Positions 38,506 to 47,590 are shown, numbered from the stretch's first letter. The stretch: 64,000 nucleotides of DNA from Saprospiraceae bacterium (GCA_016719855.1 JADJYH010000026.1:25825-89824), one strand, 5' to 3'. Translations and numbers: made by a program. The notes: generated by a model not told the origin, from the sequence alone.

Positions 38506-38949
38506 TCAATGCATCATGGTAGGCAGAATGGCCGTATTAAGCCAAAAATCCTCTATTTTTTTGATGATGTCAAAAAAGCGGTCGAAATCAACGGGCTTGT
38601 TTATGTAGCAATTGACATGTAGGTTGTAACTGTGCAAGACGTCCTGTTCCGCATTAGAGGTGGATAGTACCACGACAGGAATGCACCGCAACGAAGGGTC
38701 TTCTTTAATCTCAAAAAGCACTTCTCTTCCATCTTTTTTGGGTAGGTTGAGGTCGAGCAAAATCAAGTCTGGGCGGTTTGAATCTTGGTAAGGCACTCTT
38801 TTGTGTAAGAAATGAATGGCTTCAAGCCCGTCCATCACCACGTCCAATTGGACTGCGATGTTCCCTGCCTTGAAGGCCTCCTGCGCCAATCTAACATCTC
38901 CCGGGTTGTCTTCTATCAATAAAATATTCACAGGTCTAGTCTTTTTCAT
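38506..38949 (-). CDS. Single-domain response regulator (Rcp1-like)
   Basis: A 147-residue stand-alone receiver without an output domain. The acidic pocket is LLIEDNPGDVRLAQEAF, phospho-Asp in LILLDLNLPKKDGREVL (~66), the switch Ser/Thr in PVVVLSTSNAEQD and Lys in CYINKPVDFDRF. The NPGDxRL opening and long alpha-4 region are typical of Rcp1-type regulators that pair with phytochrome or hybrid kinases. It precedes the hybrid kinase-like gene on the same strand with a 61-base gap, so a phosphorelay between the two is plausible. Given the kinase's lost catalytic residues, the phosphate would have to come from elsewhere. The frame is intact. Confidence 0.93.
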   Translation of the reverse strand: MKKTRPVNILLIEDNPGDVRLAQEAFKAGNIAVQLDVVMDGLEAIHFLHKRVPYQDSNRPDLILLDLNLPKKDGREVLFEIKEDPSLRCIPVVVLSTSNAEQDVLHSYNLHVNCYINKPVDFDRFFDIIKKIEDFWLNTAILPTMMH

Positions 38950-39123
38950 TGGTAATCATTAAGCGTATTGTGTATTTGAGAGAGCAATGCATGCTCACGT
39001 AGCTTGCTTTTTGTGGAACTTTTCAGCGGAATAATTGTCAAACAGCACTTTTAACAACTAGGCCTCAAAACAAGGACTGAAAAGAAGATGGGAGGGGAAG
39101 GAACAAGAAATGAAAAGCGGGGT

Positions 39124-39131
39124 TAATTTTG
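39124..39131 (+). promoter_or_regulatory. Bacteroidota -7 element for the polyprenyl synthase
   Basis: TAATTTTG matches TAnnTTTG, 35 bases upstream of the ATG at 39167. Confidence 0.6.
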
Positions 39132-39166
39132 CCCGGCATTCCTAAATATCATTTCCAATAGCATTT

Positions 39167-40141
39167 ATGCAAAATCTAAACCAATTTCAGGAGACCTTTG
39201 AATCATACTTAAGGGAAAATGAATTTGTCAATACCCCGAAAGAACTTTACGAACCAGCCAACTACATTCTTTCCCTGGGAGGCAAGCGCCTACGGCCGGC
39301 CGTGCTTTTGGCGGGGCACTACCTATTTGATGACCATGTAGAGGATTCGCTGCCCGCAGCCTTCGCTGTGGAGGTCTTCCACAATTTTTCGCTGGTACAC
39401 GATGACATTATGGACGCAGCACCATTGCGCAGGGGCAAACCAACAGTTCACATCAAGTTTGGCCTCAATGCAGGGATTCTATCGGGCGATGTGATGTTGG
39501 TGCATGCCTACGAAGCACTATCAAAAACCAAGTCGCCACGCTTGTTGGATTTGATAAAGTCTTTCAACCGAATGGCCATCCAAGTCTGCCAAGGCCAACA
39601 GATGGACATGAATTTCGAGACCCAGATTGTAGTGACAATACCATCGTACTTGAAAATGATTGAACTAAAAACTGCGGTCTTGGTAGCTTGTGCCCTCGAA
39701 ATTGGGGCATTGATCGGGGGAGCACCAAAGGAAGACGCCAGGGGGCTTTATGAGTTTGGCAGGAACCTGGGCCTCGCTTTTCAACTACAGGACGATATTC
39801 TCGATGCCTTTGGAGATCCCAAGAAGTTTGGGAAAAAACCTGGGGGAGACATCGCCCAAAACAAGAAAACCTTCCTCTATTTGAAAGCCCTTGAAGTTGC
39901 CCCTACGGAATTGGCTGAAAGGCTGGCAGCCCTTTTCTCAAGTGAAGCAAAGGACGAAGCCGAAAAAATAGATGCTGTTCTCGAAATCTATAATCAACTG
40001 GACATCAAAAACTTAACCGAGAAAACAAAAGAAGAATACTGGCAGAATTCACTTCAAGCTTTAAAAAGCGTGAATGCACATCAGGACAGGAAATTATTAC
40101 TGGAGCGTTTTGCTACTGCGTTGATGAATCGAGATTTTTGA
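39167..40141 (+). CDS. Polyprenyl (geranylgeranyl/farnesyl) diphosphate synthase
   Basis: Head-to-tail trans-prenyltransferase condensing isopentenyl diphosphate onto allylic diphosphates; cytoplasmic, 324 residues, intact. The family order is visible: GGKRLRPAVLLAG near residue 38, first Asp-rich motif LVHDDIMDAAPLRRGKPT (~82-99), GQQMDMNFE, KTAVLVACALEIGALIGG, and second Asp-rich motif FQLQDDILDAFGD (~206-218). The first motif is DDxxD with only two intervening residues and is preceded by Phe and Leu (NFSLVHDD). Chain length of the product cannot be fixed by eye; C15-C20 is typical for this size. The product could feed quinones, carotenoids or undecaprenyl carriers. Confidence 0.93.
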   Translation: MQNLNQFQETFESYLRENEFVNTPKELYEPANYILSLGGKRLRPAVLLAGHYLFDDHVEDSLPAAFAVEVFHNFSLVHDDIMDAAPLRRGKPTVHIKFGLNAGILSGDVMLVHAYEALSKTKSPRLLDLIKSFNRMAIQVCQGQQMDMNFETQIVVTIPSYLKMIELKTAVLVACALEIGALIGGAPKEDARGLYEFGRNLGLAFQLQDDILDAFGDPKKFGKKPGGDIAQNKKTFLYLKALEVAPTELAERLAALFSSEAKDEAEKIDAVLEIYNQLDIKNLTEKTKEEYWQNSLQALKSVNAHQDRKLLLERFATALMNRDF

Positions 40142-40144
40142 AAT

Positions 40145-40177
40145 AAAAAAAGGAGCAACCACCGAAGTAGTTACCCC
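40145..40177 (-). terminator. Hairpin with minus-strand T-run
   Basis: GGAGCAACCAC-CGAA-GTAGTTACCCC folds into an imperfect stem with a CGAA loop. On the minus strand it is followed by T7, the layout of an intrinsic terminator in that direction. No minus-strand gene lies upstream nearby, so it may be a boundary hairpin after the prenyl synthase (stop 4 bases away). Confidence 0.4.
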
Positions 40178-40184
40178 TCACACT

Positions 40185-40286
40185 ATGAAACACTATTTCT
40201 TTTCGGCAAAAATGGGAGTACTTAAATTCTTAGAACAGTGGATTGGTCAAAAAGTTAACGTGGACCTCATTGGTAAGTATCAGTAG
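40185..40286 (+). CDS. Possible small protein, 33 residues
   Basis: ATG at 40185 to TAG at 40284-40286 encodes MKHYFFSAKMGVLKFLEQWI followed by 13 residues. The middle (GVLKFLEQWIGQKV) could be an amphipathic helix. There is no clear promoter or ribosome-binding site and no recognised family. It may be chance. Confidence 0.2.
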   Translation: MKHYFFSAKMGVLKFLEQWIGQKVNVDLIGKYQ

Positions 40287-40544
40287 ACAGGACGACACAA
40301 ATTTAAATTGTTGTCGTAATTTTACAAAACAATTTTTCAAAAATTAGAAAATACTTAATAAATTAAATCATTCTTTAAGTGCACTTCTACGTTTTTCCTT
40401 TTAGGCAAAAAAACAATTGTTAAAAATGGCATTTCATATTCGTTTTTTAACCAACAATTTAGAGCGCTAGTAGTATCTTTTCACCCCAATGTTCCAACTT
40501 GGACATCACAATTTCATTAATTCAAAAAAAATCTGTCACCAACC

Positions 40545-41777
40545 ATGAGATTCAATCTTTTGCTCACTTTTTCACTCGTTATTCTATCATTTTCAACGGC
40601 CTTCTGTCAGGAAAGTGCAAGCCCCCTACAAAAAATACAGGTGGATGTAGTTTATCTTTCTTCTAATTTATTGGAAGGAAGAGAGGCTGGCAAACCTGGC
40701 GGAGAGCTTGCAGCCAAGTACATCGCAACCAGGTTTGAGGAAATTGGCCTTGAGCCAAAGGGGCTTGGAGGCTCATGGTTTCATCCTTTTGATTTCCAGT
40801 TCAACGCTACCCCACATTCCACTACGGGGGGCGAGCCTCGCATTGGAAAAAATGTGGTTGGCTACCTCGATAATGGCGCTTCGAACACCGTTGTAATTGG
40901 CGCTCACTATGACCACTTGGGCTATGGGATGCCCGGTACTTCACTCCATGTTGGAGACCCAGCCGTACACAATGGTGCCGACGACAATGCAAGTGGTGTG
41001 TCTTCACTTCTCTTTATTGCTTCGTACCTGAAAAATTCGAATTTAAAAAACAACAACTACCTTTTCTTGGCTTTTTCAGCGGAGGAACTAGGGCTAGTTG
41101 GGTCTAAAAAATTTGTCGAAAATCCTTCATTTGATTTAGGAAACGTCAACTACATGCTCAACATGGATATGGTCGGGCGCCTAAATGAAGAAAAGGTGCT
41201 GGCTATCAATGGCGCTGGAACCTCCCCAACCTGGAAGGACGAGCTGGCCAAAATTGCTGTGGGTGGGATAAAAATCAAGACAACCGACAGTGGAGTAGGC
41301 CCTTCAGACCATACTTCATTCTACCTACGGGACATGCCAGTGCTCCACTTTTTCACAGGCCAGCATACTGACTACCACAAACCTTCGGACGATAGTGAGT
41401 TGGTTAATTATCAAGGCATTTATGATGTTTCAATGTTCATAGCAACTTTAATTCAAGACCTGAACGACGATGGGAAACTGGTTTTTACAAAAACCAAGGA
41501 TGAATCAAAGCAAGGTGCCAGCTTTAAAGTAACCCTTGGCGTGATGCCCGACTATGTGTTCGATGGTGAAGGCATGAGGATAGACGCCGTCATGGATGAC
41601 AAACCAGCCAAGAAGGCAGGTCTTGAAAATGGCGACATCGTTCTCCAAATTGGTGACGTTCAAGTCAAAACCATCTACGATTACATGGACGGACTCGCAA
41701 AATTCAAGAAAGGCGACAAGGCAATTGTCAAAGTAAAACGCAAAGATGCCGTGATTGAAAAAGAAGTAGAATTTTAA
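40545..41777 (+). CDS. M28-family metallopeptidase with C-terminal PDZ domain
   Basis: An exported zinc aminopeptidase-like enzyme of 410 residues. The signal peptide is LLLTFSLVILSFSTAFCQ. The M28 zinc ligands are visible: His-Asp in VIGAHYDHLGYG (~115), Asp in NGADDNASGVS (~146), catalytic Glu pair in FSAEELGLVGS (~180), Asp in LNMDMVGRL (~207) and His in FTGQHTDYHKPSDD (~278). The C-terminal ~90 residues form a PDZ domain (LGVMPDYVFDGEGMRIDAV, KAGLENGDIVLQIGDVQV), common in Bacteroidota members. It likely degrades peptides in the periplasm or at the surface. The frame is intact. Only a weak -7-like sequence lies upstream. Confidence 0.94.
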   Translation: MRFNLLLTFSLVILSFSTAFCQESASPLQKIQVDVVYLSSNLLEGREAGKPGGELAAKYIATRFEEIGLEPKGLGGSWFHPFDFQFNATPHSTTGGEPRIGKNVVGYLDNGASNTVVIGAHYDHLGYGMPGTSLHVGDPAVHNGADDNASGVSSLLFIASYLKNSNLKNNNYLFLAFSAEELGLVGSKKFVENPSFDLGNVNYMLNMDMVGRLNEEKVLAINGAGTSPTWKDELAKIAVGGIKIKTTDSGVGPSDHTSFYLRDMPVLHFFTGQHTDYHKPSDDSELVNYQGIYDVSMFIATLIQDLNDDGKLVFTKTKDESKQGASFKVTLGVMPDYVFDGEGMRIDAVMDDKPAKKAGLENGDIVLQIGDVQVKTIYDYMDGLAKFKKGDKAIVKVKRKDAVIEKEVEF

Positions 41778-41794
41778 CGCTTTTTTGAAAACCC

Positions 41795-41819
41795 AACTAA
41801 TTTCCTATCCAAATTAGTT
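41795..41819 (+). terminator. Hairpin after the M28 gene
   Basis: AACTAATTT and AAATTAGTT are perfect 9-bp inverted arms with loop CCTATCC, 18 bases after the stop. There is no T-run after the stem, so termination is uncertain. Confidence 0.4.
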
Positions 41820-42170
41820 AGGCCGAATTGGCAAGATGCACTAGCAATACCTCCCAATTCATTGATAATCAATGAAAAGGAAAATGGGCAATGTCCGTAC
41901 AAATTACTCTGCACCACTTATCGCCATCTTTGCAACACAGCCAAAAAGGATGAGTATGCCAAATAATACAAGCATATAGAAGTTGTTTTTTGTTGAATAA
42001 ACAGCTTTGTCGAACGGTGCTATTTTTAGTTGCCAGGTGGGAAAAGTCTTTGTTTGGGAATCGTTGAAGAGGAGGGAAAGGCACCTAAATTCAGGTGCTT
42101 AAATATTAGGAAGGAAAAAAGCAGGCCAATTTTTACATTTATGCTTGCACCATCGGTTTTTGTGCAATGG

Positions 42171-42203
42171 ACACCTGTTAGTACTTAAAATGCTAACAGG
42201 TGT
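42171..42203 (-). terminator. Hairpin after the CapA gene
   Basis: Perfect 11-bp arms ACACCTGTTAG and CTAACAGGTGT have an 11-base loop, starting 12 bases beyond the CapA stop in its direction of transcription. No T-run follows on the minus strand. Confidence 0.5.
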
Positions 42204-42214
42204 TCTTTGAATGT

Positions 42215-43288
42215 TTACCGCTTTGTGATTATGCCGTTAACTGAAATGTCCAATCCAGCATCTGGGAAGTCAGCCTTTGTGAGTTCCCTAATTTTGGCAA
42301 TGACCCGCTTTTCGGGGTCAAGCTTAGGGCCATGTGTTTTTTGTTGGTAGGTGGCAGTAATTTCACCTTTGATGAACTCACCTTTTTCATCTGTAAATAC
42401 CTTGATTATCGGAGAGATTCCAGATGGTCCAGTTAGGCTAAAACGCCCATAAGTACAAAAATTGCCAAGGCTGTAAGCGATGAAACGTCCTTTATAGAGT
42501 TCTACCGCCCGGGTAACATGTGGCCCGTGACCGAAAACTACATCGGCCCCTGCATCAATCACAGCATGTGCGAATTTATTGACGTTGCCCCTGTCCTCAC
42601 CAAGGAACATTTCGGTTTGCTTCTTAACATGCTGATTGTCAGCACCTTCCGCACCACCATGAAACGAAACGATGACGATGTCACACTGTTTTTCGAGCGA
42701 AGAAACGATGGCTTTTGCTCGCTCAATCTTTCGGATATCACAAGTGCCTGAGTTAGGCGCAAATGCACAGAAGCCAAATTTTAGCCCATTTCTTTCAAAA
42801 ATTGCGGTTTCATCTGTGTCTTCCAAACCAGCAAAAGCGATTCCGGCATTCTTTAAAACCGCTTTTGTTCCCTTTCGGCCAGCTGGGCCAAAATCACCTG
42901 AATGGTTGTTTGCAATGCTCAAAACATCGAAACCAGCGTCGCTGAAATGGCGGACGTAACTGGCCGGTGACTTGAACACATAACATTTGGAGGAATCATT
43001 GCAGGTTTTTGGTGTACCTTCTCCATCAAACATTGTTCCCTCTAGGTTGCCAAATGTCACATCTGCATCGCTCAAAATCTTATGAACGTTGGCCAACAGG
43101 TCACTGCCACCGTTTTTTGGCAGGTACACCTTGGAAGGATAATTCGTGCCCAGCATCATGTCTCCTACGCCAATGATGCTCACGATTTTGGAGTCCTGGC
43201 CAAAAACGGAGAGGCAAGGAAGAACGGAAAGAAAAACAAAAAAAAGACCCCCGTGTCGGGAGTCTTTTTTCAAAGTTGGAAAAGACAT
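42215..43288 (-). CDS. CapA-family (PGA capsule-like) metallophosphatase-fold protein
   Basis: A 357-residue exported protein of the CapA family, a calcineurin-like phosphoesterase fold first known from poly-gamma-glutamate synthesis and widespread in bacteria with mostly unknown roles. The signal is LFFVFLSVLPCLSVFGQ. Family motifs are VGDMMLG (~43), FGNLEGTMFDG, LSIANNHSGDFG (~135), VSFHGGAEG (~220), VVFGHGPHV and AYSLGNFCTYG (~280). Neighbours do not include capB or capC genes, so capsule synthesis is not implied. The signal-peptide codons contain a sequence that folds as an intrinsic terminator in the same direction (43238-43270). The frame is intact. Confidence 0.9.
   Translation of the reverse strand: MSFPTLKKDSRHGGLFFVFLSVLPCLSVFGQDSKIVSIIGVGDMMLGTNYPSKVYLPKNGGSDLLANVHKILSDADVTFGNLEGTMFDGEGTPKTCNDSSKCYVFKSPASYVRHFSDAGFDVLSIANNHSGDFGPAGRKGTKAVLKNAGIAFAGLEDTDETAIFERNGLKFGFCAFAPNSGTCDIRKIERAKAIVSSLEKQCDIVIVSFHGGAEGADNQHVKKQTEMFLGEDRGNVNKFAHAVIDAGADVVFGHGPHVTRAVELYKGRFIAYSLGNFCTYGRFSLTGPSGISPIIKVFTDEKGEFIKGEITATYQQKTHGPKLDPEKRVIAKIRELTKADFPDAGLDISVNGIITKR
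43238..43270 (-). terminator. Intrinsic-terminator-like hairpin inside CapA signal codons
   Basis: On the minus strand A6-GACTCCC-GACAC-GGGGGTC-T8 is a classical terminator shape: 7-bp GC-rich stem and T8. It lies 96 bases after the M23 peptidase stop but also within codons ~7-17 of the CapA frame. It could stop M23 transcripts, attenuate CapA, or be both. Confidence 0.65.
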
Positions 43289-43365
43289 AAAATCACTTTA
43301 ATGGTGATGTTTAAAATGGTCTTTAGTTTTGTTTGCTATCAATAAAAAAGGTGCATTCAAAAAGA

Positions 43366-44349
43366 TTAATCAAAGGATTGATTGTCTAGCTCTGAAAGCC
43401 GAACCAATTCCTGATACTGAGTAGGCGTCAGCCCATCTAATACATAGTCAACCGGATTTACGGGCTTGCCCTTGTAGTGTACTTCGTAATGGCAGTGTGG
43501 TGCAGTAGAAGTGCCCGAACTGCCGACCTTTCCAAGTTGGTGCCCTTTCTTTACCTTTTCTCCAATCCTAACACTAGCTGCAGACATGTGGCCGTATAAC
43601 GTTTGGTAACCATAGCCGTGGTCAACAACCACGTGCAGTCCGTATCCACTTCTATCGCGCTCAACCTTGGAAACTACACCATCGCCAGTTACTTGAATAG
43701 CAGTGCCCTGTGGTGCTGAAAAGTCAATGCCAGTGTGCATTTTAAAAATCTTGTGGATTGGGTGAAGCCGGTAGCCGAATCCAGAAAGCAATTCTACCCC
43801 TCTATTCAGCTTGTCAGAACGGACTGGCTTTATGGATGGAATGGATGCAAGCATTTTCTCTTTGTTCTTGGCAATTTTTTCAATTTCGTCAAATGACTTG
43901 GATTGAATTACCATCTGGCGCTTCAGCTTTTCGATCTTTTGCCGAAGTTGAGCCATCAAGTCCCCCGATCGGCTGAAGTTTTGCAGCTCGGCATACTTTG
44001 CAGAACCACCTGTACCTCCTTCCCAAATGTTCTCGTCAATTGGGTCCATTTCGAGCACCATTCGATGAATGCGACGGTCACGATCTTGAATATTTGCAAG
44101 GGTTTTTGACACCAAATCGAAATCGCTCTGAACCACGTTCAGTTCACTTTCGAGCTGGTCTATCTCCTTGATGAGAACCTCTTCTTGTGGTGAAGGGAAA
44201 AATTGCCAACCTGCAAGGGTAAGCAAGACGCTGGAAACAAGAATAGCGGAAGCAATGCCAAAAATCTTTTTCAACCGCTCTTGCAACGAAAGCCTGATTT
44301 TTTCGAACTGTAGTGTTTGTTTGTTGTAGAAGAATTTTTCTCGTCTCAT
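43366..44349 (-). CDS. M23-family murein endopeptidase, membrane-anchored
   Basis: A LytM-type peptidase or a scaffold for peptidoglycan hydrolysis, 327 residues. A short cytoplasmic part precedes one membrane helix (IASAILVSSVLLTLAGW, ~32-48). A periplasmic coiled coil (~60-170) leads to the LytM domain. Zinc ligands are complete: His and Asp in MHTGIDFSAP, and HxH in APHCHYEVHYKG, with GYGLHVVVDHGYG and YGHMSAA between, so it is predicted active. A divergent alaS next door is an arrangement I recall from other Bacteroidota. The frame is intact. Confidence 0.94.
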   Translation of the reverse strand: MRREKFFYNKQTLQFEKIRLSLQERLKKIFGIASAILVSSVLLTLAGWQFFPSPQEEVLIKEIDQLESELNVVQSDFDLVSKTLANIQDRDRRIHRMVLEMDPIDENIWEGGTGGSAKYAELQNFSRSGDLMAQLRQKIEKLKRQMVIQSKSFDEIEKIAKNKEKMLASIPSIKPVRSDKLNRGVELLSGFGYRLHPIHKIFKMHTGIDFSAPQGTAIQVTGDGVVSKVERDRSGYGLHVVVDHGYGYQTLYGHMSAASVRIGEKVKKGHQLGKVGSSGTSTAPHCHYEVHYKGKPVNPVDYVLDGLTPTQYQELVRLSELDNQSFD

Positions 44350-44376
44350 ACTTGTTCTGTTGTTAAGCCAATAACC

Positions 44377-44384
44377 TAACTTTG
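44377..44384 (+). promoter_or_regulatory. Bacteroidota -7 element in the alaS/M23 gap
   Basis: TAACTTTG is a perfect TAnnTTTG match on the plus strand. It lies 497 bases upstream of alaS, but a terminator-like hairpin at 44683-44727 intervenes, so it may drive a separate short RNA. Confidence 0.6.
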
Positions 44385-44390
44385 CGGCCT

Positions 44391-44727
44391 TTAAAAAACA
44401 ACCTCAAAGGTGGACTGGGCATTTTCTAAGTATTTGATATTGGGCCCATCCCAAAAAAACTTTCAAATCCGAATGTCCACAGTTTTTAGGTATCAGTTAT
44501 TTGAAAACAACGGCTTCCCGCCATTTCCTTTAAACACTTTAATCGCTAAAACTCACTTTTTGGATATAGTAACAGAGTATTCTTCTCAAAGACTGTTGGC
44601 CACAGGATGTGGCTCAAACAATGTTTTTTGCCACACAACTTTTCCAAGGCGGTTGCAAATATGGTCAAAATGCTCTAAAAGCAACCCTATTGTGGAAAAC
44701 TTTTACAGATAGGGTTTTCATTTTTTT
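44391..44727 (+). ncRNA. Candidate small RNA or long alaS leader
   Basis: A ~335-base unit is bounded by a perfect -7 element (44377-44384) and a terminator-like hairpin (44683-44727). The interior shows no convincing protein; a 100-codon frame (44410-44712) has no recognisable features. Local inverted pairs such as TGGGC...GCCCA (near 44417 and 44444) and TTGGCCACAGGATGTGGC suggest RNA structure. It matches none of the RNA families I can recognise (tmRNA, RNase P, SRP). Either a free-standing sRNA or a conditionally terminated alaS leader fits. Confidence 0.35.
44683..44727 (+). terminator. Terminator-like hairpin upstream of alaS
   Basis: AACCCTAT (44683-44690) and ATAGGGTT (44709-44716) form an 8-bp stem with an 18-base loop, followed by TTCATTTTTTT. 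It is 150 bases before the alaS ATG. Confidence 0.6.
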
Positions 44728-44880
44728 GTAGAAAAATTTTCAAAATGCTGCAAATCAAGTGTTTACAAAAAATATATTTTTCCAATAGTGTTTTTAAAAT
44801 TGTTAAATTTTTGAAACCAAGCTCTTTAGGTTTTCAAGTTACATCACGAATGGCCTGATTTGGCCTCAAAAAAATATTAA

Positions 44881-47565
44881 ATGACCGCACAACAAATCCG
44901 ACGCACTTTCCTCGACTTTTTCATCTCTAAGCAGCACAAAATTGTGCCTTCTGCTCCCATCGTCAACAAGGACGACCCCACGCTCATGTTTACCAATGCA
45001 GGCATGAACCAGTTCAAGGATTACTTTCTTGGCACCCAAACCCCGGACGTACGCCGAATCGCTGATACCCAGAAATGCCTGCGAGTTAGTGGTAAACACA
45101 ACGACTTGGAAGAAGTTGGCCGTGACGGTACGCACCACACCATGTTCGAGATGCTGGGTAACTGGTCTTTCGGCGATTATTTTAAGAAAGAGGCCATCGC
45201 TTGGTCGTGGGAGCTGCTCACCGAGGTTTACAAACTGCCTAAAGACCGCCTCTACGCCACCGTCTTCGAGGGAAGCCCTGCCGAGGGGGTGCCTGCTGAC
45301 GATGAAGCAAAAGGCTACTGGTCTGAAGTCCTGCCACTCAACCACATCATCAACGGCAACAAAAAGGACAACTTCTGGGAGATGGGCGATACCGGTCCCT
45401 GCGGTCCCTGCACCGAAATTCATATTGATTTGCGCCCCGACAGCGAGCGAGCGCTCATTCCCGGCGAGCAACTGGTAAACAAGGACAATCCACGGGTCAT
45501 TGAAATCTGGAACAACGTCTTCATCCAGTTTAATCGGAAGGCCGATGGCTCGCTGGAAGAATTGCCCGACAAGCACGTGGACACAGGCATGGGTTTCGAG
45601 CGCCTCACCCTCGCCATTCAAGGCAAGTTCAACACCTACGATACTGATATTTTTACCCCGCTGATTGAGTTCGTGGAACAGGCCAGCGGCATCAAATACA
45701 ATGGCCAATACCCCGATTCGCCTACTTCAATCGTCAATCTCTCATCGTCGGTCAAGTCCGACATCGCCATGCGGGTGGTGGCCGACCATATCAGGGCAGT
45801 GAGCTTTACCATCGCAGACGGACAGTTGCCGGGCAATAGTGGCGCTGGCTACGTCATCCGTAGGATCTTGCGCAGGGCAGTGCGCTACTACTACTCGTTT
45901 TTGAACATCAAAGAGCCGTTCCTCCATCGCCTAGTGCCGATGTTAGCCGATATGTTTGCAGACGTGTTTCCTGAACTAAAAGCACAGCAGGAGCAGGTCG
46001 CCAAAATCATCCAGGGCGAGGAAAAAGCGTTTTTGAACACCCTTGAAAACGGCCTTCGCCGCTTTGCGGCAATCAAAGTGAAAGATGGCGTCATCGCTGG
46101 TGATGATGCCTTTGAATTCTAGCTCGACACTCTTCATGGCTTCCCAATTTGACCTGAACCCGCCTCATGGTCCGAGGAACACGGCTGGAACGTGGATGCA
46201 ACCTCGTCCTTCAAAAAGCCAGGCGCAAAAAGAGCGAGGCCGCCTAATTCGACTGCCAGGAAAAGGAAGTAGGCGACTGGACTAATCAGCTCTGCCACTG
46301 AAGAGCGACGTGGACCTACTGCGTCGGCTACGACCAATTGGAGGTGAGCAAATCCAGCGTTTTGCGAAGCAGAACCGTAAAAACCAAAAAGGGCTACGAA
46401 CACCAAATCGTACTCAGCCAAACCCCGTTTTACCCTGAAAGTGGCGGCCAGCATGGTGACACGGGCTGGCTGGAATTCGGCAACAAGGAGCAGGTCGCCG
46501 TGCTGGACACTTTAAAGAAAACGACCTCGTCATCCATGTCGTAGAGCGCCTTCCGGCAAAAATTTCTGACAACGTGGAAGCCAAGGTTGATGCCACCAAG
46601 CGGCAAGCCACCAGTGCCAACCACAGTGCCGTTCACCTGATGCACGCCGCCGCTCCACAAGAATTCTCGGCAGCCACGCCCTGCAAAAGGACAGGACGTG
46701 GACAACGAGCGCCTGCGCTTCGATTTTTCCCATTTCCAAAAAGTGACGGACGAAGAAATCAAATTTTGGAATTGAAGCCATGGTGAAACAAAAAATCCGA
46801 ACCAACATCGCCTTGGAGGAAGTGCGCAACATGCCCATCGAGGACGCTAAAAAGCTTGGTGCCATGATGCTTTTTGGTGAAAAATATGGTGACTCCGTGC
46901 GGGTCATCACCTTCGACAAAGACTTCAGCCGAGAGCTTTGCGGCGGTACGCACGTGCAGGCCACCGGCGAAATCGGCCTTTTCAAAATCATAAGCGAAGG
47001 CGCTGTGGCCGCTGGCATCCGCCGCATCGAGGCAGTGACTGCTGCCAACGCCGAACGATACTTCCTCAACCAACTCGAAGAACTGAACGAAATCCGCAAC
47101 CCGCTCAAGGGGGCACAAAACCCCGTGAAGGCCGTCGCCGCCTTGCAGGATGAAGTTAAAAGCCTGAAAAAGCAGGTGGAGCAACTCGTCAACGAACAAG
47201 CCGGGGCGCTGAAAGGGCAGCTCAAAGGCCAGTTCAAAATGGTGAACGGCGTGAACTTCCTCGCCGCTCGTTTGCCACTCACTGACGCAGCTGCCATCAA
47301 AACCTTAGCCTACCAACTCGAACAGGAAGTAGGCAACTGCTGCATCGTATTTGGTTCGGTGGTCAACGACAACCCGCAACTCACCATCGCCATCAGCCGG
47401 GAACTAACTGAGGCTGGGCCTAAACTCCATGCTGGGAACATGATTCGGGAGCTTGCTAAGGAAATCCAAGGCGGGGGCGGCGGTCAGCCGTTTTTCGCTT
47501 CTGCTGGTGGTAAGGATGTGAGTGGCTTAGACAGGGCAGTGGCGAAGGCGAAGGATTTGGTTTGA
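44881..47565 (+). CDS. alaS: Alanine--tRNA ligase (middle heavily frameshifted)
   Basis: Class II synthetase charging tRNA-Ala, with an editing domain; ~895 residues if joined, normal length. The catalytic half is intact to about 46110: FTNAGMNQFKDYFLG, THHTMFEMLGNWSFGDYFK, GDTGPCGPCTEIH, GAGYVIRRILRRAVRYYY. From ~46110 to ~46790 the frame changes many times. Recognisable pieces appear in turn: GFP then DLTRL, VGYDQLEV, LSQTPFYPESGGQHGDTGWL, IHVVERLPAKISDNVEAKV, ATSANHSAVHLMHAA (editing-site zinc His pair), VDNERLRFDFSHFQKV. After 46790 the frame is clean: RNMPIEDAKKLGAMMLFGEK, SRELCGGTHV (zinc Cys/His) and the C-Ala domain to 47565. An essential gene with intact ends points to a poor local consensus. 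Confidence 0.9.
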
Positions 47566-47590
47566 ATTGCGGCCAAGGCATCCGTGGGAG

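Larger units (their letters stand above)
40142..40544. other. AT-rich intergenic region with hairpin and a possible small ORF
   Basis: About 400 bases between the prenyl synthase and the M28 peptidase genes. It contains a hairpin (40145-40177), a 33-codon frame (40185-40286) and a weak -7-like TATCTTTT at 40474-40481 upstream of the M28 gene. The section 40290-40470 is very AT-rich with no recognised feature. Confidence 0.5.
41778..42214. other. Intergenic region between convergent M28 and CapA genes
   Basis: 437 bases. It holds hairpins at 41795-41819 and 42171-42203 and a small one at 42083-42100 (GCACCT-AAATTC-AGGTGC). No coding frame is credible: the only frame of note (minus, 41869-42084) lacks homology I recognise. 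CATCTTTG and CAGCTTTG occur but miss the TA of the promoter consensus. Confidence 0.5.

Noticed and set aside
42215..43288. Capsule (poly-gamma-glutamate) biosynthesis locus
   Set aside because: Only the CapA-like protein is present; no CapB, CapC or other capsule genes are adjacent.
44410..44712. 100-codon frame upstream of alaS
   Set aside because: No recognisable domain or ribosome-binding site; it lies between a promoter element and a terminator hairpin and fits an RNA or leader better.
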